NCBI GenBank assembly: GCA_033297205.1
Contig: MU859081.1
Coordinates: forward strand, 62,001-126,000
From: Pseudoneurospora amorphoporcata
Taxonomy: Eukaryota > Ascomycota > Sordariomycetes > Sordariales > Sordariaceae
Length of the DNA: 64,000 nucleotides
Direction of reading: 5' to 3'
This document shows, in pieces, positions 33,941 to 46,626 of this stretch. The notes beneath the pieces were generated by a model. It did not search any database. It was not told where the DNA came from and saw only the letters and a program-made list of their open reading frames with translations. A program made the translations under genes and the position numbers. Every line of letters starts with the position of its first letter. The stretch's first letter is position 1.

Positions 33941-35221
33941 CTTGACTGGGGGGTATAAATGTGACGAAGCGTAGGATGGCGGTATGGAAGTATAGTTGTC
34001 GTCGGAATGGACCAAGTGGATTCGTCGTCGAGAAATTATCGCGGGCGGGGTGGTTGGATGGCGGACAGGCTGGACGACTTGGGAGGCGGGTGGATTAGTA
34101 GTGTCTTTGTAGATGCGGTCGTCGTCGTCGGACCGGTCTTGGTGGTTTCTTTCTTTGGGTGGATTTCCACTCCCAGTAATTTTTCCGCAGATTGTGCGCG
34201 ATAGGCTGGCTGGCTCTGGCGGACTCTGACGCGGGGCGAACCAAGACCTATCCCTGCAAATGCCAAGCTGCCCCTCTCCAGTCCCTTCGTCCCAGCCTTG
34301 CGCAGTTGGAGCTGGTTTGGAACTCGGGACCTTTGCAGGCTGCCACCTCGGTCTGCGCTTGGCAGCCTGCCGGCCCGTCTGCCACCACTGATAAGAAAAG
34401 TGTGGCTCAACCTGTGACTAAGAGCTTAAGAGCCAGCTTTTATCAGCCTGCGCCGCAAGCCACCAGCCTGAGAATGGCGGGACACACGGGGACAGTGCGA
34501 GCACATTACATAAGTGCAGCAGGCCGAGGAGCATGGATGTAACATTTCAGTTGGAAGTTTGGGATTTTGTATTCCGCAACTGCAGTTATATGGATGCACT
34601 TTGTACCTATGAATTGCATCGAGGAGAGAGCGGTTGAGGAAAATGGAGGCCTTGCTGCCGAAACATATTGGGATCATTCCATGAATTGTGCGGTGCGAAC
34701 ACGTACTTGTCTGCATTTTCTCTCAACGCACATGTACATTTCCGTCCTATAGAAGAGCTGCCTACCTACAACATGAGTCTGGTTGATTCATAGGTATTTT
34801 GCCATCACATTATTACTTTTTTGTGGCACAAATCCCCCCGGAACACACACACACTTACCATCGGTGACTCCTCGACAACGGCAAGGAAATTGGCCAGCCA
34901 GCCGGTGATCATTGGACACTCGACATCGATCCCTCGTCGTCTAGGAACCATATTGTTGAGTGACTCCTCTGTGCGGCGCAGAACCCTTGGATCCCGAATC
35001 TCCGTCTGGCTCCACCCCGTCGTGGAGGTGTCCGTCGAAAGAGCTTGCCGGGCGCAAGCCTCGAGTTCTGAACTTCCCCTAGAGGTACCCGGAGCTTGCG
35101 TCCGCTGGCTGTTCAGTTGTGGTGTTCAGGTTGTACAGCACGTACGGGTGTGTCCTCACACGACAGGAAGACGACCAAGGACCCCTTTCTCCAGCAGGTA
35201 CCTGTACCTTGGTTGCCAGCC
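33941..35221. other. Divergent promoter region of tif34 and C1-THF synthase
   Basis: About 1.3 kb. Frames of 124 and 179 codons here are not conserved in character. The C1-THF frame is open from 35096 but has no ATG before 35222. Confidence 0.45.
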
Positions 35222-35821
35222 ATGGCCATCTCTAGCTTCATCCAGAGGGCGTCTTCCACGTCGGGGAAGTCGCGTCAAGCCCGAAGCTGTCTCGAGGGTG
35301 CAAAACAAGGCCTTTCACTGCCGGCCCTTCACACATCCCTGTCGGCACCCGGGTTGCTGAGCACACGGCGGATTCGAGTCGCGCCGACGGGACAAGACGT
35401 GCTCGAAGGATGGACATTGCCGTGGGGTACGGAATCCGACTCTCGGAGCCCCGGGCCTACCTCGGCTTTTGCCGCCTCTGAAGCTTCCACCTGTAGCCGC
35501 CCCAGGAACTCGCGTAATTGGCGCCAATCTCCAGCGACGGGGCCTACGGGGCTTTCGGGGCCATCGCTTCAGGTTGTGCTGTCACCCGCTGCTGCTGCCC
35601 CCCGTGCTGGCTACCCTTTTGGAGCTAATGCGCTGTTCTCCCCCTCGTCTTCAACTCTGCCCGACACTTTACCCTTTCCACCACCATCTTGTTCCTCCTC
35701 CTGCTTCTCACGCATTCAGGGTCCTGCTTCTCGACACGCTGCTGCTTTTGGCCGTCCGGGCAGCTCCATCAGGCCATATTCCAGTCTAGCTTTTCCCAGA
35801 GCCGCAACCAGGGAAGCCACA
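35222..35821 (+). other. In-frame N-terminal extension of C1-THF synthase, possible mitochondrial presequence
   Basis: From ATG 35222 the frame stays open for exactly 200 codons and runs into ATG 35822 of the enzyme. The extension is poor in acidic residues and rich in Ser, Arg, Ala and Pro. It ends FGRPGSSIRPYSSLAFPRAA shortly before the cytosolic-type start. RPY/SS fits the R-3 site (R-x-Y/S) cut by mitochondrial processing peptidases. Initiation at an upstream ATG, or splicing of part of this stretch onto the enzyme, would give a mitochondrial isoform, while ATG 35822 would give the cytosolic one. The exact isoform start is unknown. Confidence 0.5.
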
Positions 35822-38800
35822 ATGGCCTCCAAGATCGACGGCACCGCGCTGGCCAAGCGCATTCGCGAGGGTCTTCGCCAGACCATTGAGGAGACCAAGA
35901 AGACCAACCCGCGCTTCCGACCCTGCCTCAAGATCATTCAAGGTGCGTTTGATCATGTCCTGTATGCTGTATGCTTTTGCAGCGCTAACCAGTGTTGAAT
36001 ATGCAGTCGGTGATCGATCCGATTCCTGTAAGTTGGCACTGACTGCCGCGCCAACCCGCCCGCTTTTACCCCGCCATCACGGAAATATTTCTGTGCCTGG
36101 CAGCATTGTCCCTTGGGGGGTTGCTGACCGTCTGTCCGCCATGCAGCTACCTATGTGCGCATGAAGTTGAAGGCTGCCGAGGAGGTACGTACAAGCTCTG
36201 GGATTCATGTCTTGCCCTACATCAGACGGAAGGCAGACGGGCTGACATGTGAATCCAACTACAGTGCGGTATCGAGGCCGAGCTGATCAAGTTCGACGAG
36301 AATGCCACCGAGGCCGAGCTTGTTGCCAAGGTAGTCCAGCTCAACAACGACTCGACTGTTCACGGCGTGCTCGTCCAGCTGCCCCTCCCCGAGCACATCT
36401 CCGAGTACCATGTTACTTCGGCCGTTGCCAACGAGAAGGATGTCGACGGTTTCGGCACCCTCAACATCGGCGAGCTTGCCAAGCGCGGCGGCCACCCCCA
36501 TTTTATCCCCTGCACCCCCAAGGGTGTCATGGCTCTTCTCGCCGATGCTGGTGTTGAGCTCAAGGGCAAGAACGCTGTTGTCCTCGGTCGGAGTGATATC
36601 GTCGGCAGCCCCGTCAGCTACCTCCTCAGGAACGCTGACGCTACCGTCACCGTCTGCCACTCCAAGACCGCCGATCTCCAGCAGTACCTCAGGGAGGCCG
36701 ATGTTGTTGTTGCCGCCATTGGCCGGCCTAACTTTGTCAAGGGCGAGTGGCTCAAGAAGGGTGCCGTTGTCATTGATGTCGGTACCAACTACGTTGAGGA
36801 CGCTACCAAGAAGTCTGGTGTCCGCCTGGTCGGTGACGTCGAGTTCGAGTCGGCCTCCCAGGTCGCTTCCGCCATCACTCCTGTTCCCGGCGGTGTTGGT
36901 CCCATGACCGTTGCCATGCTTTTGCAGAACGTCGTTGACGCCACTACTTTCTACTTCGAGAACCAGAAGAAGAGAGGGTCCATTCCCCTCCCCCTGAAGT
37001 TGGAGGAACCCGTTCCTTCCGATATCGATATTTCCAGGGCCCAGGCTCCCAAGCCCATCACCCAGATTGCCACCGAGATTGGCCTTGCGCCCTCCGAGGT
37101 CGAGCCCTATGGTGCTTACAAGGCCAAGGTTGACCTCAGCATCCTCAAGCGTCTTGAGCACCGCCGCAATGGCCGCTATGTCGTTGTTACCGGTATCACC
37201 CCCACTCCTCTCGGTGAGGGCAAGTCCACCACCACTATGGGCTTGGCTCAGGCTCTTGGTGCTCACGTTGGTCGTTTGACTTTTGCCAACGTCCGCCAGC
37301 CCAGCCAAGGTCCCACATTCGGTATCAAGGGTGGTGCTGCTGGTGGTGGTTACAGCCAGGTCATCCCCATGGATGAGTTCAACCTTCACTTAACCGGTGA
37401 TATCCATGCCATCACCGCCGCCAACAACCTTCTCGCTGCCGCTATCGATACCCGCATGTTCCATGAGAACACCCAGAAGGATGGTCCTCTCTACAGACGT
37501 CTAGTCCCTGCCAAGAACGGAAAGAGGGAGTTCCCTCCCATCATGTTCCGCCGCTTGAAGAAGCTGGGCATTGAGAAGACCAACCCCGATGATCTCACCG
37601 AGGAGGAGATCGCCCGCTTTGCTCGTCTCGATATCGACCCCGAGACCATCACTTGGAGACGTGTTCTGGACGTGAACGACCGTCATCTGCGCGGCATTGT
37701 GGTCGGCAATGCTCCCACCGAGAAGGGCCACAAGCGTGACACTGGCTTCGACATTTCTGTTGCCAGTGAATGCATGGCTATTCTGGCCCTCAGCACCAGC
37801 CTTGCTGACATGCGTGAGCGTCTCGGCAGAATGGTTGTTGCCAGCTCCAAGAGCGGCGACCCCGTCACTGCTGATGACCTTGGTGTTGGCGGTGCCCTGA
37901 CTGTCTTGATGAGGGATGCCATCAAGCCCAACCTCATGCAGACCTTGGAGGGTACTCCGGTCTTCGTCCACGCCGGTCCCTTCGCCAACATTAGCATTGG
38001 TAACAGCTCGATTCTGGCTGACAAGATGGCTCTCAAGCTTGCCGGTACGGAGCCCGATGAGGACTACGCTACCAAGTCTGGCTTTGTCGTTACTGAAGCC
38101 GGTTTCGACTTCACCATGGGTGGCGAGCGTTTCTTCAACATCAAGTGCCGTACCTCCGGCCTCATGCCCGATGTTGTCGTTGTTGTCGCTACCGTCCGTG
38201 CCCTCAAGGTTCACGGTGGTGGTCCCCCGATCTCGCCCGGTGCGCCGCTCAACCCCGTGTACAAGGAGGAGAACGTTGAGATCCTGCGCGCTGGCTGCGT
38301 CAACCTCGCCAAGCACATCCAGAACGCTCGCTCGTATGGTGTCCCCGTTGTCGTTGCCATCAACAAGTTCTCGACCGATACCCAGGCCGAGATTGATGTT
38401 GTTCGCGAGGAGTCCATCAAGGCCGGTGCCGAGGACGCCGTGCTCGCCAACCACTGGGCCGAGGGTGGCAAGGGTGCTGTTGACCTCGCCAAGGCCGTCA
38501 TTGCTGCTAGCGAGAAGTCCAACCCTGAGACTCAGAAACTTCTCTATGAGGTCGAGGGCAACACCGTCCAGGAGCGTATCGAGAAGATCGCCTGTGAAAT
38601 GTACGGTGCCGCCAACGTCGAGTTCAGCGAGCTCGCCCAGAAAAAGGTCGATACCTATACCCGCCAGGGCTTCGGCAACCTGCCCATCTGCATTGCCAAG
38701 ACCCAGTACTCGCTCAGCCACGACCCCGATCTTAAGGGTGCCCCTACCGGCTTTACCGTCCCCATCAGGGATGTCCGTATGGCCGCTGGCGCCGGATATC

Positions 38801-38910
38801 TCTACGCCTTGGCTGCCGATATTCAGACTATTCCTGGTCTGCCTACGGCTCCTGGTTACTTCAACGTGGACGTTGATACCGAGACTGGTGAAATCCACGG
38901 TCTGTTCTAG
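35822..38910 (+). CDS. ADE3: C1-tetrahydrofolate synthase, trifunctional
   Basis: Predicted 941-aa enzyme that interconverts one-carbon folates: methylene-THF dehydrogenase, methenyl-THF cyclohydrolase and formate-THF ligase. Exons are 35822-35942, 36007-36027 (21 nt), 36147-36184 (38 nt) and 36265-38910; introns are GT-AG. The splices rebuild the catalytic Y50-x3-K54 (YVRMKLKAAEE). VQLPLPEH at about 97 and GRSDIVGSPVSYLL are dehydrogenase/cyclohydrolase signatures. The ligase ATP loop TPTPLGEGKSTTTMG is near 370-385 and the signature FGIKGGAAGGGYSQV near 410-425. Length matches yeast Ade3 and Mis1. The products feed purine, thymidylate and formyl-Met-tRNA synthesis. Codon use is strongly biased (third-position C), as in highly expressed genes, and creates long antisense frames of 376 and 465 codons that I treat as shadows. 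An extended isoform may start at 35222. Confidence 0.95.
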
Positions 38911-40573
38911 ATGCGTTAAGTTCAGTTAAAAGCCATTTGTTTTGCCTTGCAAATTTTTCTTGTTCGGTTCGCTATAGAGTCATCTATCTTTGCCTTGGCA
39001 TTCAAGTTTGGTGTTGCGGTTTGGGTATACAATGCATTCATGATCAACTCAAGGGTGCGCTAGAAGCGGGTTCTGGTGTGTGAGTGTGCCGATTGTCTCT
39101 GTTCTTGTCTTTTAACAATACATACGGAATGGCGGCGCTACGGTTTACGGATTCAAAAAGAAAAATGGGGACGAGCCAATTTGGGGGCGTCGTTATAAGC
39201 ATATGATATCACTGTTCGTTTTTATAGACTTTATATATTAAATGGGAGGCCAAGTTGAAAAAATATCTTTGAACGATTCCTCCCGTTTAGCAGCATATCT
39301 TGAGCGTCCTTGTACGCGATAACCTCTAAAGAATTGAGAGGCATGTCTCCAGGTTGCATTGTGAATTTACTGATCAAGCATGCTTGCTTTCTCTCTACGG
39401 TTAGTAACTCTATATCTGACTCTGTCTTTCTCGTCGGTATTTCATCGTCTCGTTCGTCTTATATACGCATCAATGTTAGTCATGTCTCCAAATTGTTCCC
39501 GGCGAGTTCCCTGTAAGCTTTCTAAAGTCAGTTTCTGTCCTCCTCATTTGAACGAAGATGAGTTCTGTTCATTGCATTGTCAGTGCTATCAACGATAAAG
39601 AGGAAGCAAGCAAAGGTTGTGCGATAAGTCAAGCAGGGGGGAAAAGGGTTGAAGAGAAAGGCAAAGGTCATGGCTTACGTCCACGGTGTGAAAGAGATAC
39701 GAATATAAGAATGTCGAAGGGTGGGAGTACACGAGGAAAACATCTAGGCATTGGATAACACAGTGGGATCTTTATTTGATCAGATTGATAGACATAAAAC
39801 GGACAGAAAGTAAGTAGAGATATAGTACCGTGGGGATAACGTTACCTTTAAGGGCTTGAAAATAACACACTGTAATTGTAGTATGCGAAACATTTGAATT
39901 TAATTTCCATCCAAAGACATTAATAGTTTGTTTGGGGGTTCCCATCCCTCAGCCATCCATCCGTGGGGGAGAACAGTGTCAGAAAAAATGTGCTGAGGTC
40001 GCTTAGGTTTTGTCGTTTTGTCGGGCTTGAAGATGAAAAGAAGCAGCTAACGATGTAATGATAACAAAATTGTTGCTGAGCGTGAGCCAACAAAATGGCT
40101 GTGCCAATGAAGCGAATGAAGAAGAAACGAACGACTGAGAAAGCAACCCCTTGAAAAATGATTCATGAACAGGTCGTAGCGAAAGGAACGGAAGGCGTGA
40201 CGTCGTGAAAGGAATGTGTATGTTGTCATCCAGAAAGCATAAAGAGGTTGCGTGTCGTGGCCCGTGAAAGCCGTATGAAGTCGTATAGTATACCGCCGTG
40301 CCAAACAGCTTTACCGCTCAATCTAAATGAGAGTTTTTTGCCTTGCTCCTTACTTGCCCCTCCAGAAGTGAATGATTTTGCCAAACCCTCAAAGAAAAAA
40401 ATAAACAAGACCAAACCCAGCACCTATCCCCGTTCCCCAGATATGACCCATTATTAACTCCGACTCGCCCCATTACCCCAACACTCCCCTCTTGTCCCAA
40501 TCATGGTTTATCATACTCTTTCGTATATATGCGTCTATCCTGACAACTCCCTGTTTCATAAAAACCATTAACA
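38911..40573. other. Convergent 3' spacer
   Basis: About 1.7 kb between the C1-THF synthase gene and the convergent regulator gene. AT-rich, especially 39180-39260. No coding signal or repeat was recognised. Confidence 0.5.
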
Positions 40574-43500
40574 TTAAAACCACGGTTTATCATTCCTTTC
40601 TCCGTCCTCCTCTAGCCTCCTGAGTACCCCCACAGCTTCTACATAAAGTTTGTTCTTGTCCCCAATACAGTCACTCTCCAGTCGACGGCGCACCAAGGAG
40701 ACAACTCTCATCGACTCACGACGGCCCCTCGCCCGCGTGACATCTTCTTCGGTAATGTTGTCCGCAGCCAGCATGCGCAGCCAAGTCATAGCGTGCTGAT
40801 CGGTTGCCGCCGAACTTCCATGCCTCGAGACAGAACTAGCCCTGTTATTGCCTGTTCGCTGACGCTTGGCTGAATGGTGTCGTTGCTGCTGCTGCTGCTG
40901 CACGTCTGTGGCAACGGTGATGGTAGAGCCAATCGTAGAGATCGACCGGATCTTGTGGCCCGAAGCCCAGAATATCAAGGCACAGACGTACAGAGCCCAG
41001 TAGTCGGAGATGTCCTTTCCCCAGAGCGATGATCGATCTTCTGTTCCTGCACCTTCGACTGGCGCATGTCGGGAGACATCAGAAGACACGGGACTCAAGA
41101 ACTGCACAATCGAGCGGGCGGCGTACTTTGTTGCCTTGACCACGCTCAGGTCGGCCATATCGGTGGGTACGTTGATGTTACCGCTTGAATGATGGTGATG
41201 GTTCTCTGCCCAGGCCTTCAGGCCCCTTAGGTGATTGGCAAAAACTGCGGCCGGCAAGACTTTCTTGGCGAATAACCAGGAATCGCCGCTGACAGCGAGA
41301 AGATTATGAAGTGGAGTATGATGTAGTGCGAGGTAGGTATTGGCAATGGGACAACCGGGGAAAAGGCTGCTAAGACGTGTTTCCACCTCGAGCGAACTAC
41401 GAGTTCTTGAACGTGGGGACTGTAAGAAGTCAGGCTGGAAGCAAGGTGGTTCCTGCTGTGGAGGACTGAACTGGCCATTCATGTAGTGCAACTGGGGATC
41501 GACTTCGCTCGTTGAGGACTTTCGAGCCGAGGCAGATGATGCGGTTAAGCCCTGCCTGCACGGGAATCGCAGAGATTCAGTCACAAGGATAATCATCCGA
41601 TCGATGCTCATCTGTCTTGAAACGAAATCGGGTGTAATGGTCTCTGACGAGGGTACAAAGACAGGGACGCCAGCCGAAGGGTCTTCGGCAAGGATTTTTG
41701 CCCATGAATCTGCCAAAGAAGCCCCCCAAAGCCTCAAGCTGGAGCCCATAAGAGGAATGGGTGGGCGTGTCAGTTCCGAGTCCACTGAGGATTGGCCTGC
41801 TTGCGGCTGCTGATGATAGATGGCGGCGTGCCCATCAAGGAAAAAGCATGCTGCCAAGAGACGACGACGGGCCTCCGCATGGACCCAGTTGTTCCAGGAT
41901 GCGTAAATCGATAAGTGTTGATCCGAAGGAGAGGCAGTATAGTCGAGCGTAGTTGGGTGATGGTACAAGACCTGTGGGTTGAAAGCACCCTGTAAGTATG
42001 TCTGTTCACTGATCTCAAGCTGAGGTTGAGAAGGAAGAGAAAAATTCGGAGACTGATGATGATTTGATGTAAGATGAGACGACCAGAACCGTCTCTTCCG
42101 AGACGGCTGAGCAGGCGTAAGAGGAGATGAGAGAGTATTAAGATTATCATTATAAGAAGAAGTGAAAGGCGGAGAAACAATGCCAAGAGGAGAGGAGGTT
42201 GAAGATGAATAAGACGATGGAAAACTGCCGATGTGGGGAGGATTAAAAGAACTGAGGTGTCGCAGTGCAATGGAAGACATCATGTTTGAGGTGGCTGCTG
42301 TGGAAATAGCAGAGCAGTCTGAAGTGGCAGATAATGAACCAGGGGACCAGGCGCTGGGATCAACGGCCCATGACCCTTGAATGCCTTCGGGAGTTGAGAA
42401 CGACGGCACAGCAAGGGACTGTGAAGCACTCACCCTCTTGTAGAGTTCCTCAAACAAACTCGAGGGCCGTATAACGGCACTCTGTCCGCGGAATCGGGCG
42501 AAGTATTCGCAGAGAAAAATTGCCTGCATGACTTGGATATTCCACTGAAGTATCTGTATTGACTCTAGCGTCAGTGAACATTCTCTAAGTGACGAAGACC
42601 ATTCGCAAACCCGAAGGACTCCAATCTGTCCGACTCACTTTCTTCACCTCCCTCCAAGCAAAATCGTGCATCTGGGTGCCCTTGACGCGATCTTTTTCGT
42701 TATCGAGGAGCTGAGTCGCCACCGCGGCCATAGCATACCGCAACACCTCTTCGGGGGCGCTTTCGAACGAAGCTCGATGAACTATTGGGAGCACGGGGTG
42801 AACTCTCTCCCAGTACACCTCAAGATACTGCGCAACAGCGCCATGGAGTGGATTCATTAGCGACATAGAAAAAATGGCCCCGGGGAACCCACACCCATTA
42901 CCTATCGGCAAACCCAACGTAATCAAGTTTCCGTTCACATAACCAACACCGTCGTTGGTGTAGCTGGGATTGGCACTACCCTCAAGCCCAGCTCTCATGG
43001 CGTCAAATAGGGCGATGTCTTCCAAAGGGAATGGGGCGTCCGGCATACCATACGAGGAGTCTAACAAGGCATCTTTCTGGATCCGGGTGTCTAATCGAGG
43101 TCGAAGGGCGGTGGCAGATGATGCTAAAGTTTGTGTGTGAGAGGGCGTGTTCAAAGGCGGGGTTGAACTACGAACAGATGAAAACGAACCACCACGCTGG
43201 TGCTGGTGGTAAGAGCCTCGCGGGGAGCTCGCTCCAAGACCTACTCTAGGAGGTACAATGAGATGATCGTAGGGCCGCGGCTGTGAGCCGGAATTGTAAG
43301 ACGGCGAGGTTGCTGAACGGCGAGTGAACATATTTCCTGGTTGAATTTGACCCACAGCATTGGAACTCGGCGGGAACGGTTGCGGAAGGTTCGGAAAAGG
43401 GGTCATCACTGGACCTGTCCATATCTCCGTACCAGATACTGGAGTTGTTGAATAGCTCGAGGTGGTCGTTGTCGAAGGAGAATGGCGCCAGGATTCTGAA

Positions 43501-44672
43501 ATAGGTACATCTGTAATGGGTACTTCCACTCTTGGCTGTAGCGGCAGTGTCCTAGGTGGTTGAGGTGGCCAATTGATGGCTGGGGACGATACAGCCGGGT
43601 TGTATTGAAGTCCGGGGGGATAGTGATACGGATCTTGGGCTCCTGCATAACCCGACTCTGACTGCATTCCTGGCACTGCATCATTGGGTAGTGCCTTTGC
43701 GCGAGGAGCAGAAGAGCCCGGTGATGACCCGTCAGATGGTATTTGGTCCGACCGCGGTGGTACAAATCCGATCTGTGAAGAGGGTGGATCACGATGGTCA
43801 CGCTTGCCGTCTGATGGTATAGTTTGAGGCACTTTATCGCCTTCTTGCTCGCTATAGAGGTTATTAGGATCAATCATTTCTGCATGCCACTTCACAGGTC
43901 AGTACCTACTGTCTTTGCTGATGTCGAGCTAGCAAATCTGGCCGATGGAACGCCTTATCACAGTTGGTGTATGGGCAACGGTACTCTGGGGGCCCATGAC
44001 CAAGTTGATGACGCCTCAAATGCTCTGCTCTCGTAAATGTCTGTTCGATAGTGTTAGCAGGCATTGGATTATTCCCTAGGAGTATGGGAGTTGTCGTGCC
44101 TTTGGTGGTCTACAGATATCGCAAACATGAACTGGTATGCCTTTCTTTGCTCTGCTCACCCGGCCGGTGATGGGCGTGAGCCTCGTGGGAAGCTCGGGAG
44201 TATGGGGTTGTGAAGGCATTGGCCTCATTGGCGTGTTCGACTGGTGGTAGTTGCTGCCCATTGATGATGAGGCAAATCCATATCCCATATGATCCGCCGA
44301 GTCATTACTCGCTGTGCTACGGCGACGCATCGTGGACCTGGTATGAACAGCTGGTGGGATCGAAGATGCAGCAGGGTTGACGTCTTTGAATCCCCAGCTA
44401 GTGCCTTGGTTCTTGGTCTGAGAAGGGGCAACAGCTAGGCTGATATCTTGAGGTTGGATGGATGGTCCTGAGCTACTGTCATATCTCGGGAGCGTGATAG
44501 GTGGTAACGTTGTCAGTGGTAGTGGTGGTAGCGGTGGTAGTTGAGTATGGGGAGGTGGTCCATAGGGATGGCCCCTGTTGACTGGATGGTCTGAGGCGAC
44601 GTCCTTTTTATTGATGTGACGAGACTCAGTGTGGTCGTCGTTGACATCCATTATGAGCTTGAGACTAGCCAT
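40574..44672 (-). CDS. C2H2 zinc-finger transcription factor with fungal_trans domain
   Basis: Predicted 1298-aa nuclear regulator. Exons are 44672-44100, 44040-43910, 43851-42639 and 42553-40574. Finger 1 is C184, C187, H202, H206 (CDICRPPK joined to TFTRAEHLRRHQLGH) and finger 2 is C213, C218, H231, H235 (CPYTNCDKAFHRPDLLARHQ). Intron 1 (59 nt) has a GC donor, AAG/GCACGA, and a strong branch site TGCTAAC; intron 2 (58 nt) splits His235. The stretch 235-550 is Ser/Pro-rich. From about 555 a fungal_trans-type region begins (VYWERVHPVLPIVHRASFES, then LLDNEKDRVKGTQMHDFAWR, EYFARFRG). A further intron after FEELYKR (GTGAGT at about 42434) is possible, but the frame stays open, so I keep it coding. 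The targets are unknown. Pathogenicity or catabolic roles known for some relatives cannot be inferred. Confidence 0.83.
44041..44099 (-). promoter_or_regulatory. GC-AG intron inside zinc finger 1
   Basis: This 59-nt intron begins GCACGA and ends GAACAG, with TGCTAACAC 18 nt before the acceptor. No GT donor nearby restores the finger. The join yields CDICRPPKTFTRAEHLRRHQ, a run that is familiar from fungal C2H2 factors. Confidence 0.7.
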
Positions 44673-46602
44673 TGTGGGCGGCAATCTCAAATTTGGAAGT
44701 CAGATACCAAGTTAGTAATACACAGCCCGGTTTGAATGTCCGGATTGAATATCCGCAAGAGCAGAGGTAGCAGTCAGAGAGGAAACGTCAAGTGAGATCT
44801 GGTAGGGCAGTACGTAGTACGTACAAGCGCGGCTCCAGCACGCGCGAAGAGGAGGCTTGATGGGTAGTATGTACGTGGGTAAGAGTGCAAAGACAGGAAA
44901 CAAGCCCTCAGCCTTCTTCCCCGAGTAGAGAAGGGTCGCGTCATTAGGCGATCCGAGTGGAGACATGTCGAGAGGTTGCGTACTAGGTACGGGCTCGCGG
45001 CACGCTGGAGGCACTGCTATATCGAAATGGCCTTTGCACCGTACTATGTAGACTTAGTGGACTTGTAGTTGTGTACTGCGGCAGAGTAGCAACAGAGGGT
45101 TGCGTGAGTAAGAGACATACGTGAAGGCTAGAGTGTGTGTGGTAGTAACGAGATTGATGGGAAAATCGTCTTGGCCTGCTTTGCAGAGGCTTGGTACCCG
45201 TTTGGGAGAGGCTGTTGCTGCGGCCAGGGGTCGGTCCCTGTCAGCTGGGGATGTGGATGTGTACAAGTGGGAGGGTAGGACAGGGGATATTGGGTGGACG
45301 GAGAAGTTTGGGGGATGGGGGAAAGGGGATAGACGGAGGGTGGGATTTCTCTTAGCATGTGCATACGTATAGAGGAGAGTAAACGCAAGCTACTCAGTTA
45401 CTTTCCAGAAGAGATCCCAAGATACCCAAAGTCTTGGGCTGCTAACCCACATGACGTTTGCCGCGATGGCAAGCACGCATGCGATAGACGCCATGGCGGC
45501 ACCAATCAAGTGTTCTTAAGCCCACCAAGTCAAAGCGATAGTCGCGATTAGACAAGCGCGCAGCTGAATGGTGTCTGCTGCAACTAGAGATCCGCATCAG
45601 CCAAACCTGATGCTAATAATCGAAAGAATCGTGCTCCGTCACATAGCTTGTAGGCCGGTCCCCATGACGATTGGGCTTCATATGTGCGTACGCTTTTGGC
45701 ACGCGAAGGAAAGAAGGAAAAAGAAAATACCTGCTGCGAACTGTCAGAAAGTCACAAACCCCCTCGTAGATTGAGTGATCCAGTCTTTGTAGATGCAATT
45801 GTCTCATCTGGGTTTGTTGTAAAGTTTGGAGGAAGTAGGATACATAGGTGGATACGATGAGTACCGCTGTGATGCCACAGTGTCGAGCTGTTGGATTTTT
45901 ACTGTGTAGTATTTTGACTTGAGCTTTCGCTTCGCGTTAGTCACTGGAGGATTCCCCTGCCCGCTACCCTGACAACAAGAGGCGCAGCTCTTCTTACCTG
46001 CAAGCCCGGCCAAATCGTAGCACAAGCGTCTAAAACGGGGACAACTCCACGCATTCCCTAGCGTTGTGTGACCGTCGACTTGTAGCGCTTTTCGACCCAT
46101 AATCTACACGACCGGTATGTTGGTTGTGTCCAAAGAGATGGCACCAAGAAGCCGCGAAGAATTGTACCCGGACGTCTGTGAGGATACACAAGACGCGGAC
46201 ATCTTCCAGAATTCATATAGAAGAAATGCAAGCACCTTGAGACGCGAGCAGTACAGAATCCAGGTCGGCCCTCTCGGGTCAGTTCTGGTAGTGAGGACGG
46301 TGAAAGAAAAGAATCAAACTGGATGTGGTGATGAAGCGAAGTCGGCGTCTAAGCGTGTCCTTCCACCCAGCTTGGCGAACATCTCATCAGGCGGCGCTTG
46401 TCCCGCGTCTGTCGGCTCTTGGGTCCTCGAGGACATGGTATCGCGTTATGTGTGCAGGTGCGGAGTGCATTGCCCATAGTGTGTGCAAGAGGCTCGGTCC
46501 GCTGTGGGCCAGGGGTAACTGCAAGGTTGGGGTGATTCTGCTTTTCTTCAGTCAAACATCAATTATATGAACAGATGAAAGTTTGAACGATGGGACCTGA
46601 TG

Positions 46603-46626
46603 CAGTAAATATTGTAATATTTACTG
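46603..46626. repeat. 24-nt AT-rich palindrome
   Basis: Arms CAGTAAATATT and AATATTTACTG separated by GT form a perfect 11-bp inverted repeat in non-coding DNA. It could be a protein-binding dyad, a terminator-like hairpin or a transposon footprint. Confidence 0.8.

Noticed and set aside
36259..38898. Antisense frames of 376 and 465 codons over C1-THF synthase
   Set aside because: They mirror the strong third-position C bias of the sense gene and carry no motif.
42425..42440. Additional intron donor (GTGAGT) after FEELYKR in the C2H2 regulator
   Set aside because: The frame remains open and no acceptor clearly improves the protein, so the simpler model was kept.
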